Part shown: one piece after another, positions 19,661-31,625 of the stretch | Position numbering within the stretch: position 1 is the first letter of the stretch | Layout of the letters: each line of letters starts with the position of its first letter | Source: Pseudo-nitzschia pungens | Lineage: Eukaryota > Bacillariophyta > Bacillariophyceae > Bacillariales > Bacillariaceae | Direction of reading: 5' to 3' | DNA length: 64,000 nucleotides | NCBI GenBank assembly: GCA_037355855.1 | Contig: CM074760.1 | Location: 6,874,501 to 6,938,500, forward strand | Program-made: the position numbers and the translations under genes | Notes under the pieces: model-generated | Databases searched by the model: none | Seen by the model: only the letters and a program-made list of their open reading frames with translations | What the model was told of the DNA's origin: nothing

Positions 19661-20206
19661 TGTGTTCAAATAAATCTGCCGGCAGCGTTGAGATCTATCA
19701 CTAAATCACTTCTTCGTCGTTTGTTTGTGTTTGTGTTTGTGTTGTGTTTTTGTTTATGTGTGTTAGTGTCATTCGTGTCGGAAGGGAAGATCGGTTCATT
19801 TTTGAAACTCACTCGGGCACCAAACATCTAATACCTCAAACTCATACTGTTTCAGGGCATTGTAGGTACGTGTACAATGTACAAGTAAGTTAGTCCTATG
19901 CACTAACTTAGTTTACCTTATGCACAGTGTGATGTCCATGATGTCCATGATGTCCATGATGTCTGCCGTCTGCTTCCTGCCTCCAACGGAAGGGGCTGCG
20001 GTGTTGTGTTCTTTTCTTTCGATTTTTCGCTGTTCAAAATTCAAAAAATCAAAATAACTCCGAGCACAATTCTTGCTGCTCACGAAGTGTGAAGCAGACG
20101 ATGGCAAAGAAATACAGTAATGGCAACACAACTTCTCGATGCAACTCGTCCTCCTTCGACCGAATCACCGCGGCACAAAAGTCATCGATTCGATTAATCG
20201 ATTAAC

Positions 20207-23200
20207 ATGACACAATCGTCTTCATTGTCGTCATCGTCGTCGTCGTTTGGTCTCCTGGATCTCTTTTTGGGAGGGAGCAGCAGCAGCAGCAGCAGCATCT
20301 ATAACGACAACGACAGCGAGGATATTCCGCCGCAGAACACCATCCGGACCCCGGAAGCTCTTTGGGATTTCTTGACGGTGAAAGAACTCGTGAATCTGCG
20401 GTGCATCTCCCGATCGTACCGTGAGAGACTCGAGGGACACTTTGAGTATCTCTACTGCCGGGACGGAAGGGACTACCTGGTTCCGTACCCGGGATTTCCC
20501 GGTCTGTTAACGCACGGGGACCACAATCATTGCCATTACAATTATGACGAAGACGAAGACGAAGGTGAAATCCAGAACGGCAATGCCATTGCCCGGAACG
20601 AACACAATCGAGCGGGTCTCTACCCGCACCAGCTCGCGAGCCTGCGGGCCATGCACCAAATGGAGGACACGGACAGGAACACGAACACAAACACAAACAC
20701 GAACGCAAACAGAGGCTTCGGGGCCCTCCGTGGCGGCGTCCTGGGGGATGCCCCGGGGCTGGGAAAGACCATTACGACACTGGCGCTTATTTCTTCGACG
20801 GCCGGGAGGAGGCCGGTGGATCCACCCGAGTTCTGGGACACCTCGGGCATCGAGGAGGGGTGGAAAGCCTTTCGGTTCAATCCGTCGGCACGGGAGGACG
20901 TCCTCCGGTGTCTGAAACCCGTCCGGCACGTTCTGTTCCGGGAGGAACTCGACTACTTGTCGCCGCCCTATGGCTCTCTCTGCGGGCGAAGGAAGAAGCA
21001 AACATCAAAGGGGAACGTGAACAACAAGAACATTAACAAGAACAAGAACAACAACAACATCAACAACAACAACATGAACGACGACGATCGGTTCCCGACC
21101 CTCAAGAGTTTCCGGGAATATCTCCACGGTCTGCTGCGGAAACCGGGACCGTCGGGATGGCCCCGGGCCGAGCGGGCCGATTGGGAATTGATCCGACAAA
21201 ACCTCAAGGGACTGCAGATGGGAATGGACAAGCGGAACCGCAAGCTCGTGGCTTCCAGGGACGGCCAGCGGCTGCTTTGGGAACGCCGGCTGATCCCCAC
21301 GACCGCCACGCTGCTGGTCGTGCCGGACGCTCTCTTCGAGCACTGGTTTCAACAGATCCACGAGCACCTGTGCCTGCCCATGTTTGCCGAGAAAGAGGAC
21401 GAGGACGGGACGAGGAAACGGGGGGGGATTCCGGTGGCGGTGGAGGCGGTTGCTGCTCGGGCGGAGGGAAGAATGCGGAGACAACGCCGCCGGGCGGTAC
21501 CGAGGGGGGTCGTGTATTTGGACGGTTTGGGGGACCTCGCCGATGTCACCGTGGGAGAAAAGGTGTTGGAAAACACCAGCACCCTCAAAGAACCGGTCTT
21601 GAATTCGGCGAGGCTTTCCGGTTACCTCATTGTCATTGTGACGTTTTCTCGATGCAGAAAAGAGGTACGGTCGGGGCACACCCGAACCGTTGTTGCCAAC
21701 AACGACTTTGACAGCGACACCGACAGCAACGCCACCGGCAATGGAAGACAGCGGCAGCGACGGCGGCGACCTACGAAACGGAGGCGGCCCAACGCTGCCG
21801 AAGGTCCAACAGACACGGTTCAGTGCTCGTCGCTCCTGCAACTCCGATGGCTCCGATTGATGGTCGACGAGGGTCATCAGCTGGAAACAGACGATAGCCT
21901 TGCGGAGTTCATCCATCAAGTCGCGGCCGAACGCCGATGGGTGGTGAGCGGGACTCCGATGACGGGAAACGAAGACGATCCGGAGTACAACAGCGTTGCT
22001 CTCGATCAGTTGCAGAGAATTCTTTTCTTTTTGCGGCATCCACGATACGGTGTCTCCAAATCCGAGGACGTGATCGAGGCCTGGGAAACGCAAGTCAAGA
22101 AACCCTTTCTGGCGAGAAAGAGTCGCGACAATTTGCTCGGAGTTCTGAAAGAAATCATGGTCATGCACCGCAAGGAGGACCTCAAGCTCCCGGAACCCAT
22201 TTTTCGCCAGATCGAGCAGGAAGTGTCCATTCCACGGGAAGTCGAAGCGGGCATCTTGGAACGATGTTCGACCTCAAGCTCGAGATCGTTCGGATCGCTC
22301 GCCATCCCCTATGCACTGGATCACTACCTCCACACACCCGAGTTCCAATCCCTCGTGGACAATGCCCAAGCTACCTACGTGGTAGAGACCTTGCAAAAAG
22401 CCCGGCAAGTCCGACGGGCGGGAATCATCAATGCCAACGCAAACACCAACACCAATACCGCTTCGAATGCAAAAATTGCATCGTCCGGCATCGACCCCCG
22501 CCCGGTCAAGGGAGTGGTCTATTCTTCCTCCAACAAGGATCTCTTGTCGGTGGCCGATCGGATTCTTCGAAAGCTCGCCCCCGAAAACGTTGCCGAGCTC
22601 TACGGGGACTCGACCATCGGAGACATGAGCTCCGAGCTGGAACGGTTTCGCCACGGGAATCGCATGTTCCGCACCTGCCCCGTCTGCAAGGGCGAGAACG
22701 GAATGACCTTCTCGCGCTGCACCAACGACCTGATGGAGGTCGTCTCTGCGACCACCGGAGAAAGATTCCTGATCGAGCCGGACCGGGTCCTGACTCCCCG
22801 AAACGTTCCACTGGTCCGCCTCGGGGGCGAGCCCATGAAGAATTACTCGTTGAACAGAAAGTTCTGGAGGGTTGGGGACGTGCTCGCGGTCGACATCCGG
22901 GAGTCCCACCCCGTCCTGCCCAGGCGCGAACCCTACAAGGTCTGGCAGAAATTCGGTGCCGAAAAGTGCAAGTCACTAGCTCACGGCCTCGATTACTTGG
23001 GCAGGGACTGGTTCTTTGGTCCCTTGCCCGATAACCGCAGCGCAGATGCTAATGACGGCCCGCTCGCGATGGATGTGGTCTTGAAGAAGTGGCAAAAATG
23101 TGGCGACTATCACAATGCAAGGTGGTACAGTGGTCCGAAACTTACCGAGACACCGGCATTGCGACGGAAAGAAGACGCCTTTCTCTTGTGCCTCGATGCC

Positions 23201-23437
23201 GATCTGGCGCATGGATTGGATCTCAGTTTTGTCACCCACATTTTTCTGCTCGAGCCCATCAACGATGCGGCGCTCTTGGAGCAGGTCACCTCTCGCGCCC
23301 ATCGCCTGGGAGCGACCGGCCCGGTGAGCATCGTCACCATCAATACGTTTTACAAATGCTCTGACGATTTTCAGGAAAGGGTGGTGTCGGCAATGTCATC
23401 GTCGTCATCGAGCCAGCAGCTCCGCGGTTCGAACGGC

Positions 23438-23487
<50 letters not shown>

Positions 23488-23734
23488 ACGCGGCAACAAA
23501 GGAGACAACCAACTGACGATGATCAACACCAATCGAAGAGCTGCGCTCACCAAGATTGTCTGTCACCACTGTTATCGACAGTTTGACTCGTACGCCGAGG
23601 CCGAGGACCACGAACGACGGTTGTGTCCCCGAAACCCGGAAAACGCCGTGGTTACCGACAGATATCATCTATCGTCGGTCTACAAAGAGATTCGACCACC
23701 GTTGCCGGTGGAATCCTCCTCGATCACGAATTGA
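20207..23734 (+). CDS. F-box / SNF2-family helicase-like protein
   Basis: This 1175-residue protein starts at the ATG at 20207. The order is a Ser-rich N-terminus; an F-box-like segment (LWDFLTVKELVNLRCISRSYRERLE, about residues 50-75); an SNF2 N-lobe beginning LYPHQLASLRAM; Walker A GDAPGLGKT with Lys187; a long low-complexity insert; the DExx box MVDEGH (Asp554-Glu555); and motif III VVSGTPMTG. The C-lobe has KGVVYSSSNKDLL, DADLAHGLDLSFVTHIFLLEP and QVTSRAHRLG. A C-terminal zinc finger (CHHCYRQFDSYAEAEDHERRLC, from residue 1119) follows an Asn run. The combination of F-box and split SNF2 lobes resembles the plant F-box/SNF2 protein type (At3g54460-like); a role in chromatin-linked ubiquitination is inferred. 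The C-lobe hosts a CPVCKGENG segment. Confidence 0.88.
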
Positions 23735-24868
23735 GCCTTTTTGTCCCAAATGACTACACGTAGCGCTGATGATGCCGGTCATCAGTCTCCGGAACAATCA
23801 TTCTTCATGGCAGAAACATCTGTGACTCTATTTTCTGGAGAGAGTGTTGCGCTGCATGCCATTTTTCAATTGGAAAACCGGCCGATGGTAGGAATATCAC
23901 GCTACAACACACACACACGCACGCACACGCACGCAATGGATTGAAATAAACCCAGTATTTTGTGAACCAGTAATGGCAGAACGATTCACTCCTTGCAAAA
24001 CTGTGTTCTCTGCAGCAAGACACAAATCATACTACGTAGTTCACCGGGGTAATTTCTGTTCTTGCTTGCGAATGAGAGTTGGTGTACTGTTTCACGCCAT
24101 AAGGACTGAACTCTCTATTCGAATACCACGATAGAAGCCAACCTTTGGTTCAAACGCAGTATCCCGGTTTCCAGATCAGCAATGATGATGACGATCAAAA
24201 TGAACAAGAAGATGATGCATCAAGAACAGCAAAGATCATGTTCTTCTTTCACTTTTGTAGATGAACCATTTTGCTGTAGGGGGGCAACTACTAACTTCCT
24301 CTGTACACTCACCAATTACTCACGGATGCCTAGTAGCTGCTACAAACATTTTGTTGAGGAGGAGATAGACTCACCACAACAGATCAACTAAAAACAAACA
24401 TGAAGTACGACGTGTACTTAAATTAGAAAACCCAAAGGGGTAATACTTTATTTTTGGTGGAACAAGATATGCTATTGAGGGAGATGATGCTTCTTCCTAC
24501 CGTACGTGTATCGCTTTCAACATGTTGCCATTGTTTGTTCCTTTCTTGGGCAGTGGGCGCTACAGGGTAATTGATTTGAAAAAATGGGGAGAATCGTTAC
24601 AAGTCGGGGGCGTCCCCGCTTAGGTAAATCGGGAACATGAAACATGCGTTGTTCGACGGTTGAATGCAAAAACCTTACAGTGCATTCCAGTTTTTATGAA
24701 AAGGGCGGGTCAAAGTTCATTCCGGTACGGTACCGGTAGGTATTCATCCTCGTACGTAAACCTTACCGTAGCTCGTCGCACGTCGAAAAATGCAACCACA
24801 AGCACGTCTAAGATTACTCGTTGCACTGCGCCACAACATCATTCACAGGTCGACCTCCGTTGAAAACG
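23735..24868. other. Intergenic region
   Basis: No supported gene. Contains a (CA)n tract (23910-23930), an AAACCTTAC motif near 24759 and TACCGGTA palindromes near 24730. Confidence 0.5.
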
Positions 24869-25327
24869 ATGAAGACAGCGACAACAATGGCACCGGGGCT
24901 TGTCCTTTTGGCATCACGTAGTATAATCCCGGCAGCTCGAGCTTTCACATCTCACCACGCCGCACGACAAAGTTTCTCTTCAACGTCCCTCGCAAGAATG
25001 AACGCCGGACCACGCCAGACCCTGATCGAAGAACGCCTCACCGAGGCCTTCAACCCGTCCTTTCTCGATGTGCAAAACACATCGCACGGACAGAAATCGG
25101 ACGAAAGTCACTTTAAGGTTGTTGTTGTTTCGGAAGCTTTCGAGGGAACCCGTTTGGTGGGTCGGCATCGCGCTATCAACAAGGCCGTTTCGGAATCCGA
25201 TGGATCCTTGGGATTTCACTCGCTTGAGATCGGAGCCGCTAAGACGCCCGACGAATGGGACAAAAACTCGAACGTGGCACCCTCTCCCAAGTGCCAGGGA
25301 GGGGATGGGAGAGGCATGAGGAATTGA
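24869..25327 (+). CDS. BolA-like protein, organelle-targeted
   Basis: This 152-residue protein starts at the ATG at 24869. The BolA fold is clear: LIEERLTEAFNPSFLDVQNTS, then ESHFKVVVVSEAFEGTRLVGRHRAINKAV, then SLGFHSLEIGAAKTPDEW. The RHRxIN loop and the invariant His of (E/S)HF are present. BolA proteins work with monothiol glutaredoxins in iron-sulfur cluster delivery or sensing. Residues 1-45 form a hydrophobic then Arg/Ser-rich presequence. The PAARAFTSHH junction, with Phe26 after Ala-Arg-Ala, resembles the ASAFAP-type signal/transit boundary of diatom plastid proteins, so plastid targeting is likely; mitochondrial targeting cannot be excluded. No intron is needed. Confidence 0.9.
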   Translation: MKTATTMAPGLVLLASRSIIPAARAFTSHHAARQSFSSTSLARMNAGPRQTLIEERLTEAFNPSFLDVQNTSHGQKSDESHFKVVVVSEAFEGTRLVGRHRAINKAVSESDGSLGFHSLEIGAAKTPDEWDKNSNVAPSPKCQGGDGRGMRN

Positions 25328-25900
25328 AAAGTCGAAGCAACCCGTATCTCGGACCAGAGAAATGCAAATTTTAGTATGGCGCTTATCCGATGCTTTTTAA
25401 TTTGACTTTCATTCGATGTCTTTCTCGCATCTTCGACATGCGAGATCCGCGCAGTACAATGGTGGACACTCGGATTAAGACGTACTCCCGATCACTCTTT
25501 AACCGTAGTCGAAGAGCAACAAAACAAGTATTTCTCTACGTTTTCAGATCAACGAAGATGAAAATTGCATGTTGGTACATAGAAAACGTGCAGACTAAAT
25601 AATTACCACGATCCAATAGAAATCGGTGACTCTTATTTAAAATTGCCACCGACCTATTCTCCGCAGTTTTATAGGTTCACTAGCATTCATCACTTTTGGA
25701 TCTCTGCAATCGTGTTGAATCTCGTTGGGTCTGTGATATCCAACAACAATTATAATATGTAGCGCTTGAGATTCTTCGTTGCTGGTACTTTCAAGACGGG
25801 ATTCCTTCAGTCAAAACGTTGTGAAGGAACGGCGCCTCTCTACAATATGAACTTCCAATCTATTTCATTTTCACTTGCATTTTACATGCAAATGACGGAG
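25328..25900. other. Intergenic region between convergent genes
   Basis: No gene seen in this 570-bp AT-rich stretch. Confidence 0.5.
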
Positions 25901-28592
25901 TCACTTTCGAAGTGAGCTTGGTCCTTTCTTGAGTGATTTGCCTTTTTTTCTGTCTCTCCAATCGGCAAAGCTTCCAGCAAAGCCCTCTTCTTCATCTTTG
26001 ATTTTCTTTTGGAGGCCAACTAGGCTCTTTTTCAGCGACTTTTTGGCTTTCTTTTCCAAGAGTTTGGCGTTGTTGGCAGCGATGGGAGTTTGTTCATCTT
26101 TCCTCGATTCATCAGCTTCGTTGCCGACCAAGGCATTGGTAGCTTTATTCGTTGCGGATTGGTCAACGGTTGCAGCGGTGACTTTATTTGAGGAATCCAT
26201 TGTGCCATTCAAACCACCTGCCGAGTCTTCCGTAAGACTGGATGTACGTTTGGATAAGTTGGGCAGCTGGTTCAAAAGCACCCTGCCCAATGGATGGTCG
26301 ATGGTCTCGGCTCCGACCTGGTCGAGGGGGAAATCGACATCGCTGATTGCCAAAACTTCGTTGAGCCATGACGAAAGCTTCGCTTGATCTTTGGTGCGTG
26401 GGCGTTTGTTCAAGAGGTCGTTCCACATTGATCGACGTTCAGAACTCACCAATTCCTCATCTGTGCCATTTTCAATTGTTTCTTCAGTTTTCGTGGCCTC
26501 CGAGTCCGTTCGTTTTCGTTTGTTGCCTTCTTCGGGAAGTGGAATCTTTTTCTGCTTCTTTTGTGGTTGTGAGTTATCATCTTCGTCCTCGCCTGTAGTT
26601 TCTTTATCGCATGGAATGCATTCAATTTTTTCGCTTTCGCCCACGGTATCATCGTCATCATCTTCTTCGTCGTCTCGAATATTGCTACCGCCCTTGGTCT
26701 TAGACATGCCGTGATCGTGGCGACGACTAAAGTTTCGCTTTGCTACAGGTGCCATGCAATATGCGCAATAACGAAACTTGATACCTCCGTTTCGACAGGC
26801 ATAGTAAGAACACACAAGATTCTCTCCGTGCTTGGCATCTTCAGAAATTACAAAGTATGCCGACTGCGATCCAAACAAGACACCATCGTATAAAGCAAAA
26901 AAAGGAGCAGCGTTTTCCGGAGCCAGAGATTGGTGAGATGAGGAAAGGCTTAACTCAACATCAGTGTAAACATTTCGCGCATAGATATAGGGCATTCCTT
27001 CATTTTTCGTTTGCTGCTTTACTTACGATAAAGTTATGGTCCATTGGCTGTGTATGTGAGAGTGATTGAGTGAGTGACAATTCAACAAAAATGAGGAATA
27101 AATCCGTACGCAAAGCATCCGGTAAGATTCCATCCTAGGTCGTTTCTTTGTAGGGCATGATAACATCTAGCAGTAATCTCTTAGGAGAACAAGGAAAGCA
27201 CAAACAAATCAATATTTGTAATTCGTCACTCACCATTCCCCGGGCTCTGCATGGGACAATAACTGTTCCGGGATTTTTGCGTAGCTCTTCTTTGGTTTTG
27301 TTCGAAGCAGCAGCTGCAGCAGCGGCGGCGGCACCCGCAGCCATGGATTCTCCCCCCCTTTTCGACTGGTCCGATGCGCTGCTCGCCAAATTGGAACGTG
27401 GATTGGGTTTGGGTCCCGTTGGCTTGACCGTAGTTTTTGAAGACGTATTCGTCGGTCGCGGAGGGACCCTGTCATTCTTTGAAGCTATAGAATCCTTCGG
27501 TCCTTGCCGCGTCGTAGATGACACCGACGACGCTGACGACGTTGGCACCGGAGTATTCTTTGCTGCCCCACTTTCGGTACCGTTTTTGGACAAAACCATG
27601 GTCTGTTGCGCAGCTGCAGCTCCCGCAATCTTCTTGGAAGCCGCATTATTCACATCCGTCTTTCCGAGAAAATTGCTGGGTGCGCCCATGGGAGCCGCAT
27701 TCATTGCAGCAAATCGTTGCGCCTGGCGGACTCGCTCAATTTCCTGTTCAAGACCAAAGGCTCTTTGATGATTGGTTTGGTGTTGTTGACGGTGACGCAT
27801 CAAGGCATTGATATCAATCTGTTCACGCAGCCTGTCCAAATTGGCATTTCCCGTTCCTCCTCCGGGAACAGGGGCCACGGCACCTGGAGCGCCTCCAAAT
27901 AATGCCGAAGCCGGTCCCGGTGCACCGCCCGGCGATCCCGCAAGCCCGAAATCTCGGAGGGCCGCAGCTCGAGCTAATAGTGCGGCCTCATGTTGCTGTT
28001 GCAAGATTTCATTTTGTTGAGCTTTCATAGCGGGAGAGGAAGAACTGTTCGGTGCCGAGGAGGGAGAAGGGCCACCTGCGAGCTGATGTTGTTGTTGCTG
28101 TTGCTGTTGCTGTTGAAAAGCTTGTAGTGCAGCTTGAATTTGGAGCTGTTGTTGGCTTCCCCCGTATGGATTCTGTTGGTGTTGTTTTTGACTGTGCTGC
28201 TGATTTTGTTGTTGCATCAACGCCTCCGCCCGGAGCGCCGATGCTCGCTGGAGGATCTGCTCCTCGAAGAGGGAGGCTGCCGCTGACTGGGACTGAGCAT
28301 TCCCACCACGTTCATTACCGTTACCAAAAGCACCAGGACCGCCAAAACCCCCACCGTTACCAGCACTCCCAATGCCCATGGATTGAGAGGCTGAGGGGGC
28401 CTGGGCTTGCTGATTTCTGGCGGCCGCTGCATTGGCTAATATATATGCCAACTGTGGATCTTGGTTCGGGGCGTGTAGTTGCGAATGCTGTTGAAAATGC
28501 TGCTGGTACTGATGGGGGAGGGAAGGATGACCGGGTGGCGGAGGCTGTTGTTGACGGTGAGGATTGTCACCGTTGAGGCCTTTATTATTCAT
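25901..28592 (-). CDS. Q-rich nuclear-type protein with conserved Cys/His domain, three exons
   Basis: Exon 1 is 28592-27234, exon 2 is 27047-27027 (21 nt) and exon 3 is 26863-25901, giving 780 residues. The donors are GTGAGT and GTAAGT, both acceptors are CAG, and all junctions are phase 0. Splicing restores the continuous block TVIVPCRARGM-PMDHNFI-SAYFVISEDAKHGENLVCS, followed by ACRNGGIKFRYCAYCMAPVAKRNFSRRHDHG. This is a Cys/His-rich domain I associate with uncharacterised diatom proteins; its Cys and His spacing suggests zinc binding. The N-terminal 430 residues are Q/A/G/N/P rich, like transcriptional activators. The C-terminal part is acidic, then Lys-rich, with KKAKKSLKKS. A nuclear regulatory role is inferred. 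The start is the first ATG in the open frame. Confidence 0.85.
27027..27047 (-). other. 21-nt microexon coding PMDHNFI
   Basis: On the minus strand the order is acceptor ...ACACAG, then CCAATGGACCATAACTTTATC, then donor GTAAGT. It inserts seven residues in frame and completes the conserved RGMP.DHNF..AYFVI block. Confidence 0.85.
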
Positions 28593-31500
28593 AATATGAT
28601 TCAACAGAGCTACAGATCAGTTCAATCAGTAATTCCTTCGGCGATTTGGACAACAAAGCGACGGGAAACCAATGATTGATGGTGGAATTGCTCCTTCAAA
28701 TTTGTTGATATTATGAATTTCAACGTCGAGAGACTGAGCCTAGTCTACCGTATTGAGATATATCGAGTAGATGTATAAGCATTGGATAGCAACAGATATG
28801 TCAGAAAGAGAAAGTCTCCACAGGGTTTCAACTACGAATTGAATTGGCAATGTCGCACCCTTATTGTCGAGATGGAAAGTATGCGAGATACTATTTTTGT
28901 GGTTTCGGGATGGTGGAAGATAGATGTTGTTATTACAGTATTGTTACTTATTTATCATACGCACATGAAAATAACTGGTAAGTCTGAAAAATGGTTTGGT
29001 ACCTAGAGGAATGTAGTGCTCATACGTTGTAATTTAACGGTCTTTGGTCGCTCTCATTGTGGGAAGAAAATGACAAGTGTTTCTTTGATTTTTACGACGT
29101 CCTTGTCCACTGGAAATGATGAGGCAATTGTGTAGAAATGGTTGGAAAACAGTTGGTAAAGCAATTTCAAACGTACCGAAATATTATTTTCTCCATCTAA
29201 CGATTAAATAATTATCTGTGACACTTGTGGTTCGCTATGACTCAGAGAGTTATTTCCGTGTGTCTCGCTATTATTTCAAAAGAAGTAGGTGTTCGATTTT
29301 GTGAGATGTGATAAACTAACCGACATCGACTGTTGATTAACAAAGCGGTCATATTAACAATTTTGGGGACACAATTTCTTTTCACCCATTGAAGTTTGAG
29401 CGATATTTCGGAAGAAAACAATTAATATTCCCTTCTGTATAACGCAAAAAGTAGTATCCTTAAGTAAACATTTCTCGTTGTAGTTGTCTCTTTGTTTGTT
29501 TTCAGTTGAGATATAGATAGTTTTCATGTTCATGAATGCCTTGGAGATGGAAACAAATACTTCGTATTAAATAATAAATGGCTTTTTATTTTACTTTATT
29601 AGTATTGTTCCAACGAAGTGTTTACGAATTGATTTTTAAGCGAAGTATAATGAAGTACTCAAATATCTGTGTACTGCACTTCTTAGGGACCCAAAACGGG
29701 ATTGATTGTTAGACGAGTATTTCCTTTGATTATACGTTTATCTCTTCCTTTCCATAGAATTGTCAATTAAGTGAGCTATCTGGAGGTCTACCTCTACGCA
29801 AAAAAATAGTGATCCCAGCGAGATTAATCAATCAACGTGGCAACCGTTCGAGAACGGTAAGATTAGGGTATACATAATTCGTAACGTAAGGCCTACCGGT
29901 ACTTCGTTCTACCGGTACACGTAGATACGAAGTATATATTTGCTTTTGGTATGATTCTTTCAGTGGTTATTTGATCGTGTAAGAATCAGAATACAACGTC
30001 ACATGAGACGCTAAAATTAGTCGACGATGCATGAAACGCTCGCAAAAACAATCTGTGGATCGAAGGTAATACCGACCAGTACGAGTAATCTGAGCTGACC
30101 TTTCGTCACGATTTTTTCGGAACGCACCAGAGAATAACCACAATACGATACTGTCTTCGTACACGGTGGCTCCTCCCCGTGCACGCCGTGCCCGCCGTGC
30201 CCGTGCCATGGAGCGTGCTCTCCTGGTTTCCATAGCCAGTCTTTTTCTATTTACAATTGAGACTGTTTCGAAACATACCGGTATACAGTAATAATAATTG
30301 GGTTGACCTTTAATGTCAATTTGAATTGCGTGTAATTTGGATTGAGATTGACATTCTGTGTTACGAAGTAACCTTACTTGTTTGGGTAAATAATACTACA
30401 TTCGGTTGTGATAATATAAACTGGATTGATTTCCAATGCCGTCGGCATAGAGTCTGGTTTGTTCGAGGACTCTCCACGAGTTGTCTGTTCCATTGACCAA
30501 CCCCATGTAATCTTCATTGCAGTAATATTTTTTTTGAAGTCCTGCCATTTCGCTTTGACACTCCTAAATTTCTTTCCTCGATTAATGCATAAGGGCATAC
30601 AAGATGCCGGAAGTAGTAGTTTGTGCCCATAACTAGCTGAATTGCATTTGATGTGTATAGAATGGTCTCCTTGCCTTACAATTTTCTTTCTTGCGATAGG
30701 AAAACAAGTATGACGATTGGTGTCGCAATAGAACCATATCATTGATCTCTATTTTTATCTCCTCTGGTTGTCATGTATGTGCTGGAATTCTTGCACTAGC
30801 TTGCTTTATCCCCCTTCTTTTTGTAGATGCTCTGACTGGGCAACACAAAGATAGGCCTGCTGCACTCTGTTTGCTCGTGCTCCATAAATGATTTTGGCAG
30901 TTTACTGATAATACTGCTAGAAATGTTAACTCACTTGTCGTATGACTCACAAATAATTTCTCTTGAAAGTCCAATAAATTTCTTTCTTGGTTTGAGACTT
31001 GCAATCCTACTGGTAGATACAATGGATAGATTGATAATTTCAGGGATTGTAACAACTCAATTGGTTCTTATTGACTGTGGGTTCAAATTGAAAGGAGAGA
31101 GGTTTAGAGACTTGTGGAGTACAATAACACATTATTCTTGAAGATTTGTTTTGGAGAACCTTTCTTGGAGAGCCGTGCAGGAGGCTCAAAGTTAAGGTCT
31201 TTTGCAACAACAGAAGCAACTGTATTTTTATGTGAGACATGAGCTACTGAGAAGGCATAGACAAGAGGAAATACGCGTAGTATGATGCACCCAGACCTCA
31301 TACTACTATTTAGACAGTAAAATGAATCTCAAGTTCACTCTTCGTTTCATAATGGGTGATGCAAAGTGCGAATCTTGGGCGTTCCTTCTACGAGTTTCGC
31401 CATTTTGAAGACCATTAGTTGGTCTCGGTGAACAATAGTAACGGTATCGGATGAGTTTGCCCTCGAAGAATGTTGCTTCCGATTCTGAATCAATTTTTCC

Positions 31501-31625
31501 CAGCTTGCATGGTCCCCAACGGTGTGCAATGCAATCGATAAGCATTCATCCTCATCGTTCCCAACAAATGTGGTGCTAGCTTTGTATGAGAACGGGAGCG
31601 TTAGCCAAAAACGTGATGGTGTTGA
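28593..31625. other. Long AT-rich intergenic region
   Basis: No gene supported over 3 kb. Reading frames are short with no recognisable motifs. TACGAAGTA-type motifs occur at 29558, 29926 and 30362, and TAACCTTAC at 30369. Confidence 0.5.

Noticed and set aside
24182..24391. Small Lys/Met-rich ORF
   Set aside because: Short, low complexity and without homology that I can recognise.
26857..27768. Plus-strand ORFs opposite the Q-rich gene
   Set aside because: They are antisense shadows. The minus strand has matching splice sites and a conserved domain.
30374..31545. Several small ORFs in the AT-rich region
   Set aside because: None exceeds what is expected by chance, and several lack an ATG.
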